Positions 46,597 to 57,254 are shown, counted from the first letter of the stretch. The stretch: DNA of 64,000 bases from Shewanella sp. c952 (GCF_019654975.1 NZ_BPEW01000005.1:1-64000); one strand, 5' to 3'. Made by a program: numbers and translations. Notes: generated by a model from the letters alone, not told the origin.

Positions 46597-47052
46597 CTAT
46601 TTAACTAAGGTCAAATGACCTCGGCGTTTAGGTTCCTTAACCTCTTCTTTGATCTCTTCAGGCTCGCTCACTTCAACAACAGGTTCTTCTACTACAGAAA
46701 GCCCCGCTTCTTCAGTTTCTTCTAATTGGTACGCCTCTTCAACATCAAAGACTGTACCGGCGCCATTTTCTCTGGCATAGATAGCGACAATTGCAGCCAT
46801 AGGCAACAAAACCTGCTGAGGTACACCGCCAAAACGTGCACTGAACTCAATAAACTCATTAGTGATCTGTAGTCCGCCTACAGCACTTTCGGTAATATTA
46901 AGTACAATCTGACCATCTTTAACATACTGCTGTGGAACTTGAGTGCCAGGCACATAAGCATCAACAACAACATGGGGCGTTAACTGGTTATCCATCAACC
47001 AGTCATAATAAGCCCTTAACAAATATGGACGATTCGGGGTTAACTCTTTCAT
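46597..47052 (-). CDS. sspB: SspB, ClpXP adaptor
   Basis: Adaptor that delivers ssrA-tagged and other substrates to ClpXP; 151 residues against 165 in E. coli. The Sm-like substrate-binding domain (about 1-110) shows RPYLLRAYYDWLMDNQLTPH, GQIVLNITESAVGGLQI and the FSARFGGVPQQVLLP strand. After an acidic flexible linker, the last residues RRGHLTLVK form the ClpX-binding tail. The ATG overlaps the sspA stop by one base, so the genes are translationally coupled. Confidence 0.95.
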   Translation of the reverse strand: MKELTPNRPYLLRAYYDWLMDNQLTPHVVVDAYVPGTQVPQQYVKDGQIVLNITESAVGGLQITNEFIEFSARFGGVPQQVLLPMAAIVAIYARENGAGTVFDVEEAYQLEETEEAGLSVVEEPVVEVSEPEEIKEEVKEPKRRGHLTLVK

Positions 47053-47681
47053 TAGATACCCATGCGCATTTCGCGCTCAGTCTCTGTCAAAGAAGCTTTA
47101 AATGATTCGCGGTCAAACAGGCGAGTCATGTAGGCTTTAATATCTTTTGCAGCACGGTTATCGAGCTCGATACCCAATACTGGTAGACGCCATAATAATG
47201 GGCCTAAGTAGCAATCGGCTAAACCGAACTCTTCACTCATAAAGTAAGGCACTTCACCGAAGATAGGTGCGATAGCGGTTAAGCTTTCTGTCAACTCTTT
47301 ACGAGCTGCTTCAGCACGATCGCCTTTTCTAATGCGCTCTACAAGTGCATACCAATCTTCTTCGATGCGGTGCATCCAAAGACGAGTTTGGCCACGTGAA
47401 ACCGGATAAACAGGCATTAGTGGAGGATGAGGAAAACGCTCATCTAAATATTCCATAATAATGCGAGAGTTATACAGTACTAATTCTCTGTCAACCAATG
47501 TAGGTACAGTGTTGTACGGGTTTAGCTCGATCAAGTCTTCAGGGATCTCATCTGGATCAACCTGCAATACGTCAACCGTTACGCCTTTTTCAGCAAGAAC
47601 GATACGTACCTGATGACTATAAAGGTCATCTGCGCCTGAATACAGGGTCATGATTGAGCGTTTGTTGGCAGCAACAGCCAT
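47052..47681 (-). CDS. sspA: SspA, RNA polymerase-associated stringent starvation protein A
   Basis: A glutathione-S-transferase-fold protein that binds the sigma70 holoenzyme and alters transcription in stationary phase and acid stress. 209 residues. The start MAVAANKRSIMTLYSG is almost identical to E. coli SspA and follows GGAGGG at 5 nt; the longer frame to 47729 is rejected. The thioredoxin-like N-domain has NPYNTVPTLVDRELVLYNS, and the helical C-domain keeps the surface PHPPLMPVYPVSRG. First gene of sspAB, just beyond petC. Confidence 0.96.
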   Translation of the reverse strand: MAVAANKRSIMTLYSGADDLYSHQVRIVLAEKGVTVDVLQVDPDEIPEDLIELNPYNTVPTLVDRELVLYNSRIIMEYLDERFPHPPLMPVYPVSRGQTRLWMHRIEEDWYALVERIRKGDRAEAARKELTESLTAIAPIFGEVPYFMSEEFGLADCYLGPLLWRLPVLGIELDNRAAKDIKAYMTRLFDRESFKASLTETEREMRMGI

Positions 47682-47790
47682 TGATACCCTCCGGGATTCA
47701 CAATTCAAAAAGCAAAAATGCAAAAGCAAACGAGGAGCAGAGCTCCCCGTTTACAATATGCGGATAATACATTCTACCCTTTAATAGGGC

Positions 47791-48486
47791 TTAGTGTACA
47801 TCTTTCCAGTATTCTTTCTTTAAGAGGTAGGCCACAATAAAGAAAATAAATAGGAAGCCCATCACCCACCAACCTAAGCTTTCACGCTCAAGTTTTACAG
47901 GGTCGCCAGCGTAAACCAAGTAGCCAGTGATATCACGGACATATTGGTCATACTCTTCTGCAGTTAGGGTACCGCCAGTTGCAACTAAAGTGCCGTCATC
48001 CTGTTTAACTGATAAACCTTGAAGTTCTTGTAGAACATGAGGCATACCAACAGATGGGAAAACTGTATTGTTCACACCAAAAGGACGAGATTCATCTTTA
48101 TAGAAACCCTTAAGGTATGTATAAATCCAATCTTCACCACGAACACGGGCAACCAAAGTTAAGTCTGGTGGCGTTGCACCAAACCACTTAGCGGCATCAG
48201 CTTCAGGAATTGAGTTCTCCATCAGCTCGCCGATTTTAGCATCGCCATGTATATAGTTAGCACGCATATCGTCTAGCGAAATGCCTAAATCAGTCGCTAC
48301 ACGTTCATAACGTTGATACTGAGTGCTATGACAACCGGCACAGTTATTTTGGAAGTGATCCAAACCACGTTGCAGCGACTCTTGGTCATTTAGGTCAATG
48401 TTAGCACTTTCAAGGTGGGCACCGCCGCCTGAAGCCATTGCCAAAGTTGGAACCAACGCTACTAATGCAATCAATAGTTTTTTCAT
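47791..48486 (-). CDS. petC: Cytochrome c1 of the bc1 complex
   Basis: A 231-residue heme protein of the quinol-cytochrome c oxidoreductase. A signal peptide (about 1-18) leads to the periplasmic domain with the covalent heme site CAGCH. The axial Met region is present in the later half (FPSVGMPHVL). A C-terminal membrane helix (LGWWVMGFLFIFFIVAYLL) anchors it. It carries electrons from the Rieske centre to soluble c-type cytochromes. The ATG overlaps the petB stop by one base. Third gene of petABC. Confidence 0.95.
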   Translation of the reverse strand: MKKLLIALVALVPTLAMASGGGAHLESANIDLNDQESLQRGLDHFQNNCAGCHSTQYQRYERVATDLGISLDDMRANYIHGDAKIGELMENSIPEADAAKWFGATPPDLTLVARVRGEDWIYTYLKGFYKDESRPFGVNNTVFPSVGMPHVLQELQGLSVKQDDGTLVATGGTLTAEEYDQYVRDITGYLVYAGDPVKLERESLGWWVMGFLFIFFIVAYLLKKEYWKDVH

Positions 48487-49700
48487 TAGTGTGTCAACCT
48501 CTCAGGTACTGGCTTAGTCTTCTCATTCTTACTATAAATCCACAGTAGTAAGAAGAAACCGAAATAAGTCACCGTGAAGATACGCGCCGCAATCGTAAGA
48601 GCTGGAGTAGCAGGAACTGCACCCAAGTAGCCCAACACGACGAATGAAACTGCAAACTGGCTAATATTCAGTTTGTGGATCATGCTACGGTAGCGAATTG
48701 ACTTAACACTACAGCGATCTAACCAAGGTAAGATAAACAGTACAGCAATGGCTAAGCCCATGCCGATAACACCCATTAACTTATCTGGAATCGCACGCAA
48801 AATTGCATAGAAAGGTGTGAAGTACCAAACTGGCGCAATATGCTCTGGAGTCTTCATTGGGTTAGCCGCTTCAAAGTTTGGCTTCTCAAGGAAGTAACCA
48901 CCACCTTCAGGCATAAAGAACAATACATAACAGAAGACAATCAAGAAGCCAGCAACGCCCATGATATCTTTAACTGTGTAGTAAGGGTGGAATGGGATAC
49001 CATCTTTTGGCCAGCCATTCTCATCTTTGTTCTTCTTAATCTCGATACCATCAGGGTTGTTTGAACCCACTTCATGCAGTGCAATAAGATGTAAGAACAC
49101 CAACACGACAAGTACTAACGGTAGCGCGATAACATGCAATGCGAAGAAACGGTTCAAGGTCGCGCCGGAGACAACAAAGTCACCACGGATCCACAATGTT
49201 AGGTCATCACCAATAACAGGGATAGCACCGAACAATGAGATAATTACTTGTGCACCCCAGTAAGACATCTGTCCCCAAGGTAGCAAGTAACCCATAAATG
49301 CTTCAGCCATCAACACCAGGAAGATAAGCATACCGAATAGCCATAGTAGTTCTCTAGGCTTCTGGTATGAACCGTAGATAAGTCCACGGAACATGTGCAG
49401 ATAGATCACCACAAAGAAGGCCGAAGCACCGGTGGAGTGCATATATCGCAGCAACCAACCATACTCAACATCACGCATGATGTATTCAATTGAAGCGAAC
49501 GCACCTTCTGCAGTTGGTACATAGTTCATTGTTAACCAAATACCTGTAAGCAGTTGGTTAACAAGCACAAGCATGGCTAGTGAGCCAAAAAAGTACCAAA
49601 AGTTAAAGTTGGTTGGTGTCGCATATTGACCTACATGACGGTTATACGTCGCGGTCATCGGGATGCGTGCATCAATCCAATCAATGATATTCTTAACCAT
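48486..49700 (-). CDS. petB: Cytochrome b of the bc1 complex
   Basis: A 404-residue membrane protein with about eight helices carrying two b hemes and the quinol sites. Visible hallmarks are RYMHSTGASAFFVVIYLHMFRG, the heme-ligand His pairs in helices 2 and 4 (FFALHVIALPLVLVVLVFLH) and PEGGGYFLE. The Qo-site motif PEHIAPVWYFTPFYAILRA is the PEWY-type loop in the form PVWY. The chain is full length, not split as in chloroplast b6/subunit IV. It overlaps petA by one base. Confidence 0.95.
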   Translation of the reverse strand: MVKNIIDWIDARIPMTATYNRHVGQYATPTNFNFWYFFGSLAMLVLVNQLLTGIWLTMNYVPTAEGAFASIEYIMRDVEYGWLLRYMHSTGASAFFVVIYLHMFRGLIYGSYQKPRELLWLFGMLIFLVLMAEAFMGYLLPWGQMSYWGAQVIISLFGAIPVIGDDLTLWIRGDFVVSGATLNRFFALHVIALPLVLVVLVFLHLIALHEVGSNNPDGIEIKKNKDENGWPKDGIPFHPYYTVKDIMGVAGFLIVFCYVLFFMPEGGGYFLEKPNFEAANPMKTPEHIAPVWYFTPFYAILRAIPDKLMGVIGMGLAIAVLFILPWLDRCSVKSIRYRSMIHKLNISQFAVSFVVLGYLGAVPATPALTIAARIFTVTYFGFFLLLWIYSKNEKTKPVPERLTH

Positions 49701-50290
49701 TACGCAGCTCCTTTATCAACACCGATAATCACGGTGCCATCATCAATATACTGATGTGGAGGGATAACTAAGTTCAATGGCGCAGGTACACCTTGGAATA
49801 CGCGACCAGCCATATCAAACTTAGAACCGTGACAAGGACAGAAGAACCCTGAAGCAACACCCTCTACTTGCTCGCCAAACGTGTCAGGCAAGTAAGTTGG
49901 AGAACAACCTAGGTGAGTACATAAGCCAACGGCTATGAAATACTCTGCCTTAATTGAACGCCCTGGGTTTTGTGCGTATACAGGCTGCTGTGGTTCAACA
50001 GAGTCTGGATCGCGAAGCTGAGCGTCAATAGTAGGTAGACCGTCTAAGATCTCCTGTGTACGACGAACAACCCATACAGGTTTACCACGCCATTCAACTC
50101 GAATAAGTTGACCTGGCTCGACTTTACTTATGTTTACTTCAACCGGCGCACCTGCTGCTTTCGCTTTGGCACTCGGATTCCATGACTTTATAAACGGAAC
50201 CGCTACAGCAGCGGCACCAGCACCACCTACTACGGCGGTTGCTGCGGTCAGAAATCTGCGACGTCCGGTATCGACTGGCGCATTGCTCAT
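49700..50290 (-). CDS. petA: Rieske iron-sulfur protein of the bc1 complex
   Basis: A 196-residue subunit carrying the [2Fe-2S] cluster that takes electrons from quinol. The N-terminus has a twin-arginine-type signal (GRRRFLTAATAVVGGAGAAA) that stays as a membrane anchor. The cluster ligands are Cys and His in CTHLGC and CPCHGS, typical of the bc1 type. First gene of petABC. A consensus TATAAT lies about 100 bp upstream. The genes continue with one-base overlaps, so the complex is made from one message. Confidence 0.95.
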   Translation of the reverse strand: MSNAPVDTGRRRFLTAATAVVGGAGAAAVAVPFIKSWNPSAKAKAAGAPVEVNISKVEPGQLIRVEWRGKPVWVVRRTQEILDGLPTIDAQLRDPDSVEPQQPVYAQNPGRSIKAEYFIAVGLCTHLGCSPTYLPDTFGEQVEGVASGFFCPCHGSKFDMAGRVFQGVPAPLNLVIPPHQYIDDGTVIIGVDKGAA

Positions 50291-50310
50291 CCACTTGTCT
50301 CCAGAGAGTG

Positions 50311-50660
50311 TTGGAATTTTTGTTTTATTAAGTTTCTTAAATTCTGACCTAAGTCAGAGAATAAAAATCTAAATTTGAGGCGGGGCTCATTATAGCCAAA
50401 AATTAGAACCAGATCATAGTTAAAACACACAACAAAGTTAACTATGTTGCTTTTAGTGCCGATTCTGCACAAAAAGAAAGCATCTCAACTAACATTTTCT
50501 ACTAATTAACTTAAAATAACATGAAAATGCATTTTGATTATATTGTTCTAAATTAGTTACTTATGTATTTTAAAGTAATGTTATTGTGGATACAGCAGAA
50601 TAGTTGACTGAATTGGTAGGAATAAAAATCCAGCTTAAAAATTAAATCATTCAAGCATAA
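50311..50660 (-). promoter_or_regulatory. petABC upstream region with probable promoter
   Basis: On the leftward strand a perfect TATAAT (complement of 50389-50394) is followed by a GC-rich discriminator, 99 bp before petA; a good -35 is not evident. A small hairpin TCTGAC/GTCAGA (50343-50358) lies in the leader. The remainder up to the hflC terminator is AT-rich with no gene. Confidence 0.4.
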
Positions 50661-50690
50661 AAAAGGCCTAACAGATGTTAGGCCTTTTAT
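50659..50690 (-). terminator. Terminator of hflKC
   Basis: AAAAGGCCTAAC (50661-50672), loop AGAT, GTTAGGCCTTTT (50677-50688); perfect 12-bp stem with a U-run on the leftward transcript from hflC. Confidence 0.92.
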
Positions 50691-50707
50691 TGCTCAAGTG
50701 ATAGAGG

Positions 50708-51586
50708 TTATTTACCAGTAGAACTCTTCATATATCTAAAGAACTCACTGTCTGGCTCAAGTACCATGACATCACGATCACCGTCAAAGCTCGATCTATA
50801 AGCATCTAAACTACGCATAAAGCTAAAGAACTCAGGGTCTTTAGTATAAGCGTCTGCATAAATCTTAGCGGCTTCTGCATCGCCTTCACCACGAATGGTT
50901 AATGCTTTACGCTGCGCTTCAGCTGTTTGAATGGTCACACTAGCATCTGTCTTAGCGCGAATGATTTCAGCTTGCTCTTGCCCTTGAGCGCGATGCTCTT
51001 TAGCAACAGCTTGACGCTCAGCACGCATACGCTGGTAAATACTAGTACTAACGTTTGCGGGCAAGTTTATCTGCTTAACACGAACGTCAACAACTTCGAT
51101 ACCTAAGTCTGCAGCACTCTCAGAAGCATTTTCAAGTGCGTCAGATTGCAGTTCATCACGACTACCCGAAACGATCTCTTTAATCGTACGGCGACCAAAC
51201 TCAGTACGAAGGTCGTTGTTGATCTTGCGTTGTAGCAAGCTTTCAGCATTGGCCTTAATACCACCATTGGTTGACAAGTAGTAACGTTCAAAATCTAAGA
51301 TACGCCACTTCACATAAGAATCGACCATAAGATCTTTCTTCTCTGAAGTTACAAAGCGATCTGCTGCGCCATCTAAAGTCTGTACACGAGAATCCATGAA
51401 CTTGATTTTATCAAGGCCAGGAATCTTAATGTGTAAGCCAGGCGTGTAAACGCGTGTAACACCGTCATCTTTTAGGACTTTACCAAAACGAGAAACAATA
51501 GCTCTCTCGCCTTCATTAACGACTAAAAGTGATGACAAAATGATTGCAACAAGTACAGCTGCTATTACCGCAGTAAATTTACCCAT
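50708..51586 (-). CDS. hflC: HflC, FtsH protease modulator
   Basis: A 292-residue inner-membrane protein of the SPFH/prohibitin class that forms a cage with HflK around FtsH. One N-terminal membrane helix (about 5-22) precedes the SPFH domain (GERAIVSRFGKV, GLHIKIPGLDKIKFMDSRVQ) and a long helical region (MRAERQAVAKEHRAQGQEQA). The start is two bases after the hflK stop, so the pair is coupled. The conserved hflX-hflK-hflC order supports the naming. Confidence 0.95.
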   Translation of the reverse strand: MGKFTAVIAAVLVAIILSSLLVVNEGERAIVSRFGKVLKDDGVTRVYTPGLHIKIPGLDKIKFMDSRVQTLDGAADRFVTSEKKDLMVDSYVKWRILDFERYYLSTNGGIKANAESLLQRKINNDLRTEFGRRTIKEIVSGSRDELQSDALENASESAADLGIEVVDVRVKQINLPANVSTSIYQRMRAERQAVAKEHRAQGQEQAEIIRAKTDASVTIQTAEAQRKALTIRGEGDAEAAKIYADAYTKDPEFFSFMRSLDAYRSSFDGDRDVMVLEPDSEFFRYMKSSTGK

Positions 51587-51588
51587 AC

Positions 51589-52728
51589 TTAATTCCTCCC
51601 CGTACGATCACCTCTTGATGGACGACCATCAAGAGGCATGCTGCTATTATTTGTCGTGCTGTTGACCGACATTATAGGCTGTGCGGGTTTACTTTTAGTG
51701 CTAACAGACTTATTTGACTGGCTATTTTGCATCAACTTATCGAGTGGTAAATACATTAAGTTGCCGCTATTTTTAGCATCAATAAGCACCTTGCTAGTCC
51801 CACTCATTACTTCTTGCATCGTATCAAAATACATACGTTCACGAGTAACATCTGGGGCTGCCTGATATTCAGGAAGCAACTGTTCAAAGCGGGCAACTTT
51901 ACCTTGCGCTTCAAGCGTGACTCTTTGCTTATAAGCTTTAGCTTGTTGATCCATTCTTTGTACAGTACCACGAACCTTAGGCTCTAACTGACGAGAGTAT
52001 GCTTCAGCTTCACGGATAAAGCGTTGTTCATCTTCTTGAGCAGCAATCGCGTCATCAAAGGCATCTTTAACCTCTTCTGGTGGGCGAGCAGGCAAGAAGT
52101 TAACGTCAACAATCACGATACCTAGTTTATAAGGTTCGATAATACGTTCGATTTCATTCCACGTATCACGACGGATCTTATCTCGACCTGTAGTCAAAAT
52201 ATCGTCCATGGTGTTGTGACCGATCACATAGCGCAATGCACTGTCAGTGGCTTCACGTAAACTAGCATCAGCGTCAACTACGCTGTAAAGATAGTTCTTG
52301 GCATTGTTGACACGAAATTGTACGTCTAGCTGAACTAAGACCACATTTTCATCAGCCGTTAGCATGCTACCAGAAGCAGGGATCGAGCGAACCGTTTGCA
52401 CGTTCACTGGAGTAACTTCATCAATGAAGGTTGCTTTCCATTGAAGGCCTGGATCAACTTCTCCAATATAGCCACCAAAACGCAACTCAACACCTTTCTC
52501 GGCTTCTTTAACAGTGTAGAAGCCAGATAGCCCCCAAACCACAACAGCAATAGCCAAAACAATCACTAAGCTCATTGAACTTATGCCATTGCCTGAACCA
52601 TTGCCTTTTCCGCCAAAGCGTTTAGAAAGGTTACGAAAAACTTCATCTAGATCTGGTGGTCCCTTATCGTTACCACCTTTCTTTCCCCAAGGGTCTTGAC
52701 CCTTGTTACCGGGCTCGTTCCAAGCCAT
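51589..52728 (-). CDS. hflK: HflK, FtsH protease modulator
   Basis: A 379-residue partner of HflC. It has a Gly/Lys-rich cytoplasmic N-terminus (MAWNEPGNKGQDPWGKKGGN), a membrane helix at about 52-72, and an SPFH domain (GVELRFGGYIGEVDPGLQWK). Coiled-coil helices and a Ser/Asn-rich C-terminal tail follow. The GNKGQDPWG opening is diagnostic of HflK. It lies 48 bp after hflX and probably shares its transcript. Confidence 0.95.
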   Translation of the reverse strand: MAWNEPGNKGQDPWGKKGGNDKGPPDLDEVFRNLSKRFGGKGNGSGNGISSMSLVIVLAIAVVVWGLSGFYTVKEAEKGVELRFGGYIGEVDPGLQWKATFIDEVTPVNVQTVRSIPASGSMLTADENVVLVQLDVQFRVNNAKNYLYSVVDADASLREATDSALRYVIGHNTMDDILTTGRDKIRRDTWNEIERIIEPYKLGIVIVDVNFLPARPPEEVKDAFDDAIAAQEDEQRFIREAEAYSRQLEPKVRGTVQRMDQQAKAYKQRVTLEAQGKVARFEQLLPEYQAAPDVTRERMYFDTMQEVMSGTSKVLIDAKNSGNLMYLPLDKLMQNSQSNKSVSTKSKPAQPIMSVNSTTNNSSMPLDGRPSRGDRTGRN

Positions 52729-52776
52729 TTAGTACTCCATAGTGTATGAAATAAACGAGATTACTAAAATTACTAT

Positions 52777-54072
52777 TTATACGGCGACATCATCGACGAT
52801 AAAAGTTTCTATTTCACCAAGGCTCTGCTTTACCAGTCGACGCCAATCGGCCTCTAACAGGCGAACAGAGATCATACAGTTCCCCAGATCGTCATATTCT
52901 TTCTGCTGTATTACATCCAGTTTATAAAACTGGCCGAGATAATGCCCTGCCGAAGCGGGGATTTGCAAGGCTAGTTCTTTGACAGCTTTACCAACTAAAT
53001 CGTTGATCGCTTCTTGAACTAGTTCCAAGCCTTTTTGCTGCTGGGCAGATACCCAGACTCTGATTGGCTTACCTTCATCATCATAATCAATGCGAGGTTT
53101 CACCTCATCCAGCAGATCGATTTTATTACATATAATCAACTGAGGAATTTCGTCGGCATCGATCTCTTTGAGCACGCTTTGTACCTGCTCAAAATTATCA
53201 GCCATATTTTCATCTGCGCTATCGACAACATGCAATAACAAATCTGCTTGTCGTGTTTCCTGCAATGTCGCTTTAAATGCAGCAACAAGGTCATGAGGCA
53301 AATGCCTAATAAACCCAACTGTATCCGCCAAGACAATATGACCATCTGGCAGTTCCAGTTTTCGCAATGTTGGATCTAACGTAGCAAAGAGCTGATCAGC
53401 AGCGTAAACATCTGACGCTGTTAATGCATTAAATAGTGTCGATTTACCAGCATTTGTGTACCCGACTAAAGAAACCGTCGACATATCACTTCGCTGTCTG
53501 GCTCTACGACTTTGATCACGCTGTTTATCAACTTTTGCTAAACGCTTATTAATTGTGCGAATTCGCCCTCTCAATAAACGCCTATCAGTTTCAAGCTGGG
53601 TTTCACCAGGCCCACGAAGGCCAATACCACCCTTTTGCCTTTCAAGATGCGTCCAACCTCTGATAAGACGTGTAGACATGTGGCGCAGTTGCGCTAGCTC
53701 CACTTGTAACTTGCCTTCATAGGTTCTCGCTCTCTGAGCAAAAATATCTAAAATCAATGCTGTTCTGTCGAGCACTCGACATTCACACAAATGCTCAACA
53801 TTACGCTCTTGAGCTGGGCTCAATGCGTGGTTAAATATCACTACATTGGCTTCTGTTGCCGCAACCATCGCAGCTAATTCTTCAGCTTTACCCGAACCGA
53901 CAAAAAATTTACGGTCCGGTGCCCGACGACTTCCTGTAATGACACCGATTGATTGAGCACCAGCAGATTCAACTAAAAGTTTAAGCTCTACTAGGTCTTC
54001 TCGGTTATCTTCATCAGAGAAGTCGATATGGACAAGTACCGCTCGTTCTCCTGCCTCATAACGATCAAACAA
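52777..54072 (-). CDS. hflX: HflX, ribosome-associated GTPase
   Basis: GTPase that splits stalled ribosomes after heat or other stress; 431 residues. The N-terminal HflX domain has GSGKAEELAAMVAATEANVV. The helical linker has LIRGWTHLERQKGGIGLRGP with the GETQLETDRR block. The G domain has GYTNAGKSTLF (G1), DTVGFI (G3) and NKID (G4). Lies between hfq and hflK in the canonical order, 20 bp after hfq. Confidence 0.95.
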   Translation of the reverse strand: MFDRYEAGERAVLVHIDFSDEDNREDLVELKLLVESAGAQSIGVITGSRRAPDRKFFVGSGKAEELAAMVAATEANVVIFNHALSPAQERNVEHLCECRVLDRTALILDIFAQRARTYEGKLQVELAQLRHMSTRLIRGWTHLERQKGGIGLRGPGETQLETDRRLLRGRIRTINKRLAKVDKQRDQSRRARQRSDMSTVSLVGYTNAGKSTLFNALTASDVYAADQLFATLDPTLRKLELPDGHIVLADTVGFIRHLPHDLVAAFKATLQETRQADLLLHVVDSADENMADNFEQVQSVLKEIDADEIPQLIICNKIDLLDEVKPRIDYDDEGKPIRVWVSAQQQKGLELVQEAINDLVGKAVKELALQIPASAGHYLGQFYKLDVIQQKEYDDLGNCMISVRLLEADWRRLVKQSLGEIETFIVDDVAV

Positions 54073-54092
54073 AAAGCAATCTCCTCAAAAAA

Positions 54093-54371
54093 TTACTTCT
54101 CATCACTTTCGTCATGCTGCGCGTTATAACCAGCTTGTGCATTTGTCGCCTGGTGGTTACTTACGTTAAATGGGCGTGATGGCACCACTGTAGAAATGGC
54201 ATGCTTGTAAACCATCTGGCTTACTGTATTTTTAAGCAAAATTACAAACTGATCAAAAGACTCAACTTGTCCTTGTAACTTAATGCCGTTAACAAGATAA
54301 ATAGATACTGGAACGCGTTCACGACGCAATGCGTTCAAAAACGGGTCTTGTAAAGATTGCCCCTTTGCCAT
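54093..54371 (-). CDS. hfq: Hfq RNA chaperone
   Basis: Hexameric Sm-like protein that pairs small RNAs with mRNAs; 92 residues. The Sm1 segment ([20 protein letters not shown]) and Sm2 segment ([14 protein letters not shown]) are nearly invariant. The C-terminal tail after residue 66 is short, polar and acidic at its end (DESDEK). It follows miaA with 95 bp between. A TATAAT on the leftward strand (complement of 54444-54449) may give hfq its own promoter, as in E. coli. Confidence 0.96.
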   Translation of the reverse strand: MAKGQSLQDPFLNALRRERVPVSIYLVNGIKLQGQVESFDQFVILLKNTVSQMVYKHAISTVVPSRPFNVSNHQATNAQAGYNAQHDESDEK

Positions 54372-54466
54372 TTTCTAATTTCCTTTTTTATGTAATATCA
54401 ATAGTAATTCTAATACTAGAAAACTTTATTCTTTGGTTTTAGTATTATACAGCTATCGCCAATTAG

Positions 54467-55393
54467 CTAGCGACTATATCGCAATACTGTATCAAGATTA
54501 TTTTCAGCACCGCTTTCAAGCCAAATTAAGTCTGGCCAACCACGCAACCATGTTAATTGACGTTTTGCTAATTGCCTAGTAGCCACAATAGCTTTTTCAA
54601 CCATAGTTTCATAGTCATATTCACCATCTAAATACTGCCAACATTGTCGATAGCCTACGCAGCGCATAGAGGGCAGTTCTAAATGTAAGTCATCACGTGA
54701 CTTTAATTTTTCAACTTCTTCAACAAACCCTAGACCTAACATAGCCTTAAAACGAGTTTCTATTGCTTTATGTAACACCTTTCTGTCGTTAGGTGCAATC
54801 GCAAATTGAATCGCCTCGTAAGGGAATACCTCTGACTTTACTTTCGTTAACTCAGTTAAAGACTTGCCGCTGATCCGAAAAACCTCTAATGCTCTGGCTA
54901 ATCGCTGGGGATCATTTGGATGAATACGCGCTGCCGCAACGGGATCAATCTCTTTCAATTGATCATGCAGAGCTTGCCAGCCATCCGCTTGTGCTTCAGC
55001 CGCTATTTGCGCTCGAATCTCTTCATTGGCACCAGGAAGAGGTGATAATCCTTCTATCAAAGCTTTAAAATACATCATAGTGCCACCCACCAGTAACGGG
55101 GTCTTACCACGGCTGATGATATCTTCTATTTTGAGCAATGCGTCTTTTCTAAAGTCTGCTGCAGAGTAGCTTTCTGCAGGGTCAATAATATCAATCAGAT
55201 GATGAGGAGCAACAGCAAGCTCTGCGGCATCCGGCTTAGCACTGCCAACGTCCATTTGTTGGTAGATCAATGCTGAGTCCACGGAAATAATTTCGCAGTC
55301 ATAATTTTTAACCAGCTCAATAGCCAACGCAGTTTTACCTGATGCTGTTGGTCCCATTAAGGTGATTATTTTATGTTTTTTCTTATCTGTCAC
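54467..55393 (-). CDS. miaA: MiaA, tRNA dimethylallyltransferase
   Basis: Adds the dimethylallyl group to A37 of tRNAs reading codons that start with U; 308 residues. The P-loop [15 protein letters not shown] is at about 14-28. [20 protein letters not shown] and [20 protein letters not shown] follow, then [10 protein letters not shown] and the [18 protein letters not shown] segment near the tRNA-binding region. The start overlaps the mutL stop by 11 bp, so the genes are coupled. Precedes hfq as in E. coli. Confidence 0.96.
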   Translation of the reverse strand: MTDKKKHKIITLMGPTASGKTALAIELVKNYDCEIISVDSALIYQQMDVGSAKPDAAELAVAPHHLIDIIDPAESYSAADFRKDALLKIEDIISRGKTPLLVGGTMMYFKALIEGLSPLPGANEEIRAQIAAEAQADGWQALHDQLKEIDPVAAARIHPNDPQRLARALEVFRISGKSLTELTKVKSEVFPYEAIQFAIAPNDRKVLHKAIETRFKAMLGLGFVEEVEKLKSRDDLHLELPSMRCVGYRQCWQYLDGEYDYETMVEKAIVATRQLAKRQLTWLRGWPDLIWLESGAENNLDTVLRYSR

Positions 55394-57254
55394 TCTGAGA
55401 TTCTTTCATCCATTGCAGCCAAGGAAGTTCTTGGCTTTGCTTATAAAGAGCACTTTTTGCGCTAGTATCTAATGCATTAAATGCTAACCACGCCTCGGCG
55501 CTGGCAGTAAAACGACTTGAAGCTTGTGTCGCGAGCCAATGAACTAATGCATCATCGCTCGGCTCCTCAAATCGGATCCATTGTAATAACTCTGGGATCA
55601 AAACAGCCAATTGACTGTCTCTCAGATATGGGGGCACTTTTTTAATAATCAACTGCCCGAGTCGGATAGATAGCTCAATTCCTAGTTTTCTTAGCAATAG
55701 TTCTCGAGTTTCAATGACTTCATTCCAAATATTATCGACAGGAACCGCCACAGGCATCAGCAAAGGCTGACCCACTAACCCTTGTGCCAATTTAGCTTGG
55801 ATCTGTTGCCGTGCGGTCTCTTTAATCACATCAGCAATACTGAGTAAGCGAATACTATCCTCTTCGACTATGACCCAATATTTATCAGCCAATACTGCTG
55901 GCATTTTCACGCTAGCGTCCGACACTGCCGAAGCATGCGGATTGCTGACCACTTTGCCGCTTGCAGGTACTGCATCGGTTGTACTGCTGCTCAACAAACT
56001 AGCATAAGCTTCTAAGCTACTTTGGCTGGGCAGTTCAACATCAGTCCTTTGAGTCGCAGCTCTTAAAGGTGTTCTATAACTAGACTGCCCTTGATTATAG
56101 CTTGTTGCTGTTGTCGTCAAAGGGCGTTCATTGACTGCTGCAGCTTTCGTATCTGGCTCACTATAACGGGTAGAGGAAGCATAACTATTTGCACTGTTAG
56201 GTTCAAAAATTGCTCCGCTTTCATCTGTAGGTTCAGCTTGCGCCTCAAGCCCCAACTCAGATGACTGCGCCATAGCAGATTGCAGAGCTTGCAAGATATA
56301 ATCATGTACATAACGGCTCTGATGAAAACGCACTTCATGCTTAGCGGGATGAACGTTGACGTCAACTTGATGAGGGTCTAACTCGAGCATCAACACATAG
56401 CCCGGAGAAACACCTGCTGCATATTCAGAGAATGCCTGCCTAACGGCATGATTGACTAATCTATCTTTTACCAATCGACCATTGACATAAAAGTACTGCG
56501 TTTCACAATAGCCACTGGCAGCTCCAGGCGCTTGCAAATAACCGCTTAACGTAAGGTCATTATGATTACAGTTTATATGTAAGCAGGTTTCTGAAAATGC
56601 TTTACCGCACACTTGAGCCAAACGCTGTAAATATTGGATTTCGGTCATTGCAGGTCGATAATTACGCACACTTTTACCATTATGTTTAAGGGTAAAGTGG
56701 ATATCTCTTCTGGCTAAAGCAATGCGCTTTAGCCACTCATCGATATGGGTAAACTCAGTTTTATCACTTTTTAAAAAACGACGGCGCGCAGGCGTGTTAA
56801 AAAACAGGTCAACGGCCTCGATAGTGGTTCCCACGGGATGAGCAGCTGGCAGTATTTGTACCGCCATCTCGGTGCCTTCGGCTTTCGCCTGCCACGCTTC
56901 AGCTTGGGTTTCAGTTCTGGACGTTAACGTTAGGCGCGAAACAGAGCTGATACTGGCTAACGCTTCACCGCGAAATCCAAAGCTCATAATGGCTTCTAAA
57001 TCATCTAGAGACTTAAGCTTTGAGGTCGCATGACGAGATAACGCTAAGCTCAAATCTTGCTTAGGGATCCCAAAACCATTATCTCGAATACGGATCAGTT
57101 TGCTGCCACCTTTGTCTATTTCAATATCGACTCGGGTTGCACCTGCATCTAAACTGTTTTCGACCAACTCCTTGATAACAGAAGCAGGCCGTTCAACAAC
57201 TTCACCTGCCGCTATTTGGTTAGCCAGTTGAGGTGGTAATTTTTCTATAGCCAT
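55383..57254 (-). CDS. mutL: MutL mismatch repair protein
   Basis: Couples MutS mismatch recognition to strand processing; 623 residues, close to E. coli MutL (615). The GHKL ATPase motifs are [26 protein letters not shown] and [17 protein letters not shown], within residues 1-330, followed by the [14 protein letters not shown] block. Residues 335-430 are a variable Ser/Thr-rich linker, and the C-terminal dimerisation domain is about 435-620. No DQHAxxE endonuclease motif is seen, as expected where MutH works. Lies between amiB and miaA. Confidence 0.96.
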   Translation of the reverse strand: MAIEKLPPQLANQIAAGEVVERPASVIKELVENSLDAGATRVDIEIDKGGSKLIRIRDNGFGIPKQDLSLALSRHATSKLKSLDDLEAIMSFGFRGEALASISSVSRLTLTSRTETQAEAWQAKAEGTEMAVQILPAAHPVGTTIEAVDLFFNTPARRRFLKSDKTEFTHIDEWLKRIALARRDIHFTLKHNGKSVRNYRPAMTEIQYLQRLAQVCGKAFSETCLHINCNHNDLTLSGYLQAPGAASGYCETQYFYVNGRLVKDRLVNHAVRQAFSEYAAGVSPGYVLMLELDPHQVDVNVHPAKHEVRFHQSRYVHDYILQALQSAMAQSSELGLEAQAEPTDESGAIFEPNSANSYASSTRYSEPDTKAAAVNERPLTTTATSYNQGQSSYRTPLRAATQRTDVELPSQSSLEAYASLLSSSTTDAVPASGKVVSNPHASAVSDASVKMPAVLADKYWVIVEEDSIRLLSIADVIKETARQQIQAKLAQGLVGQPLLMPVAVPVDNIWNEVIETRELLLRKLGIELSIRLGQLIIKKVPPYLRDSQLAVLIPELLQWIRFEEPSDDALVHWLATQASSRFTASAEAWLAFNALDTSAKSALYKQSQELPWLQWMKESQSDR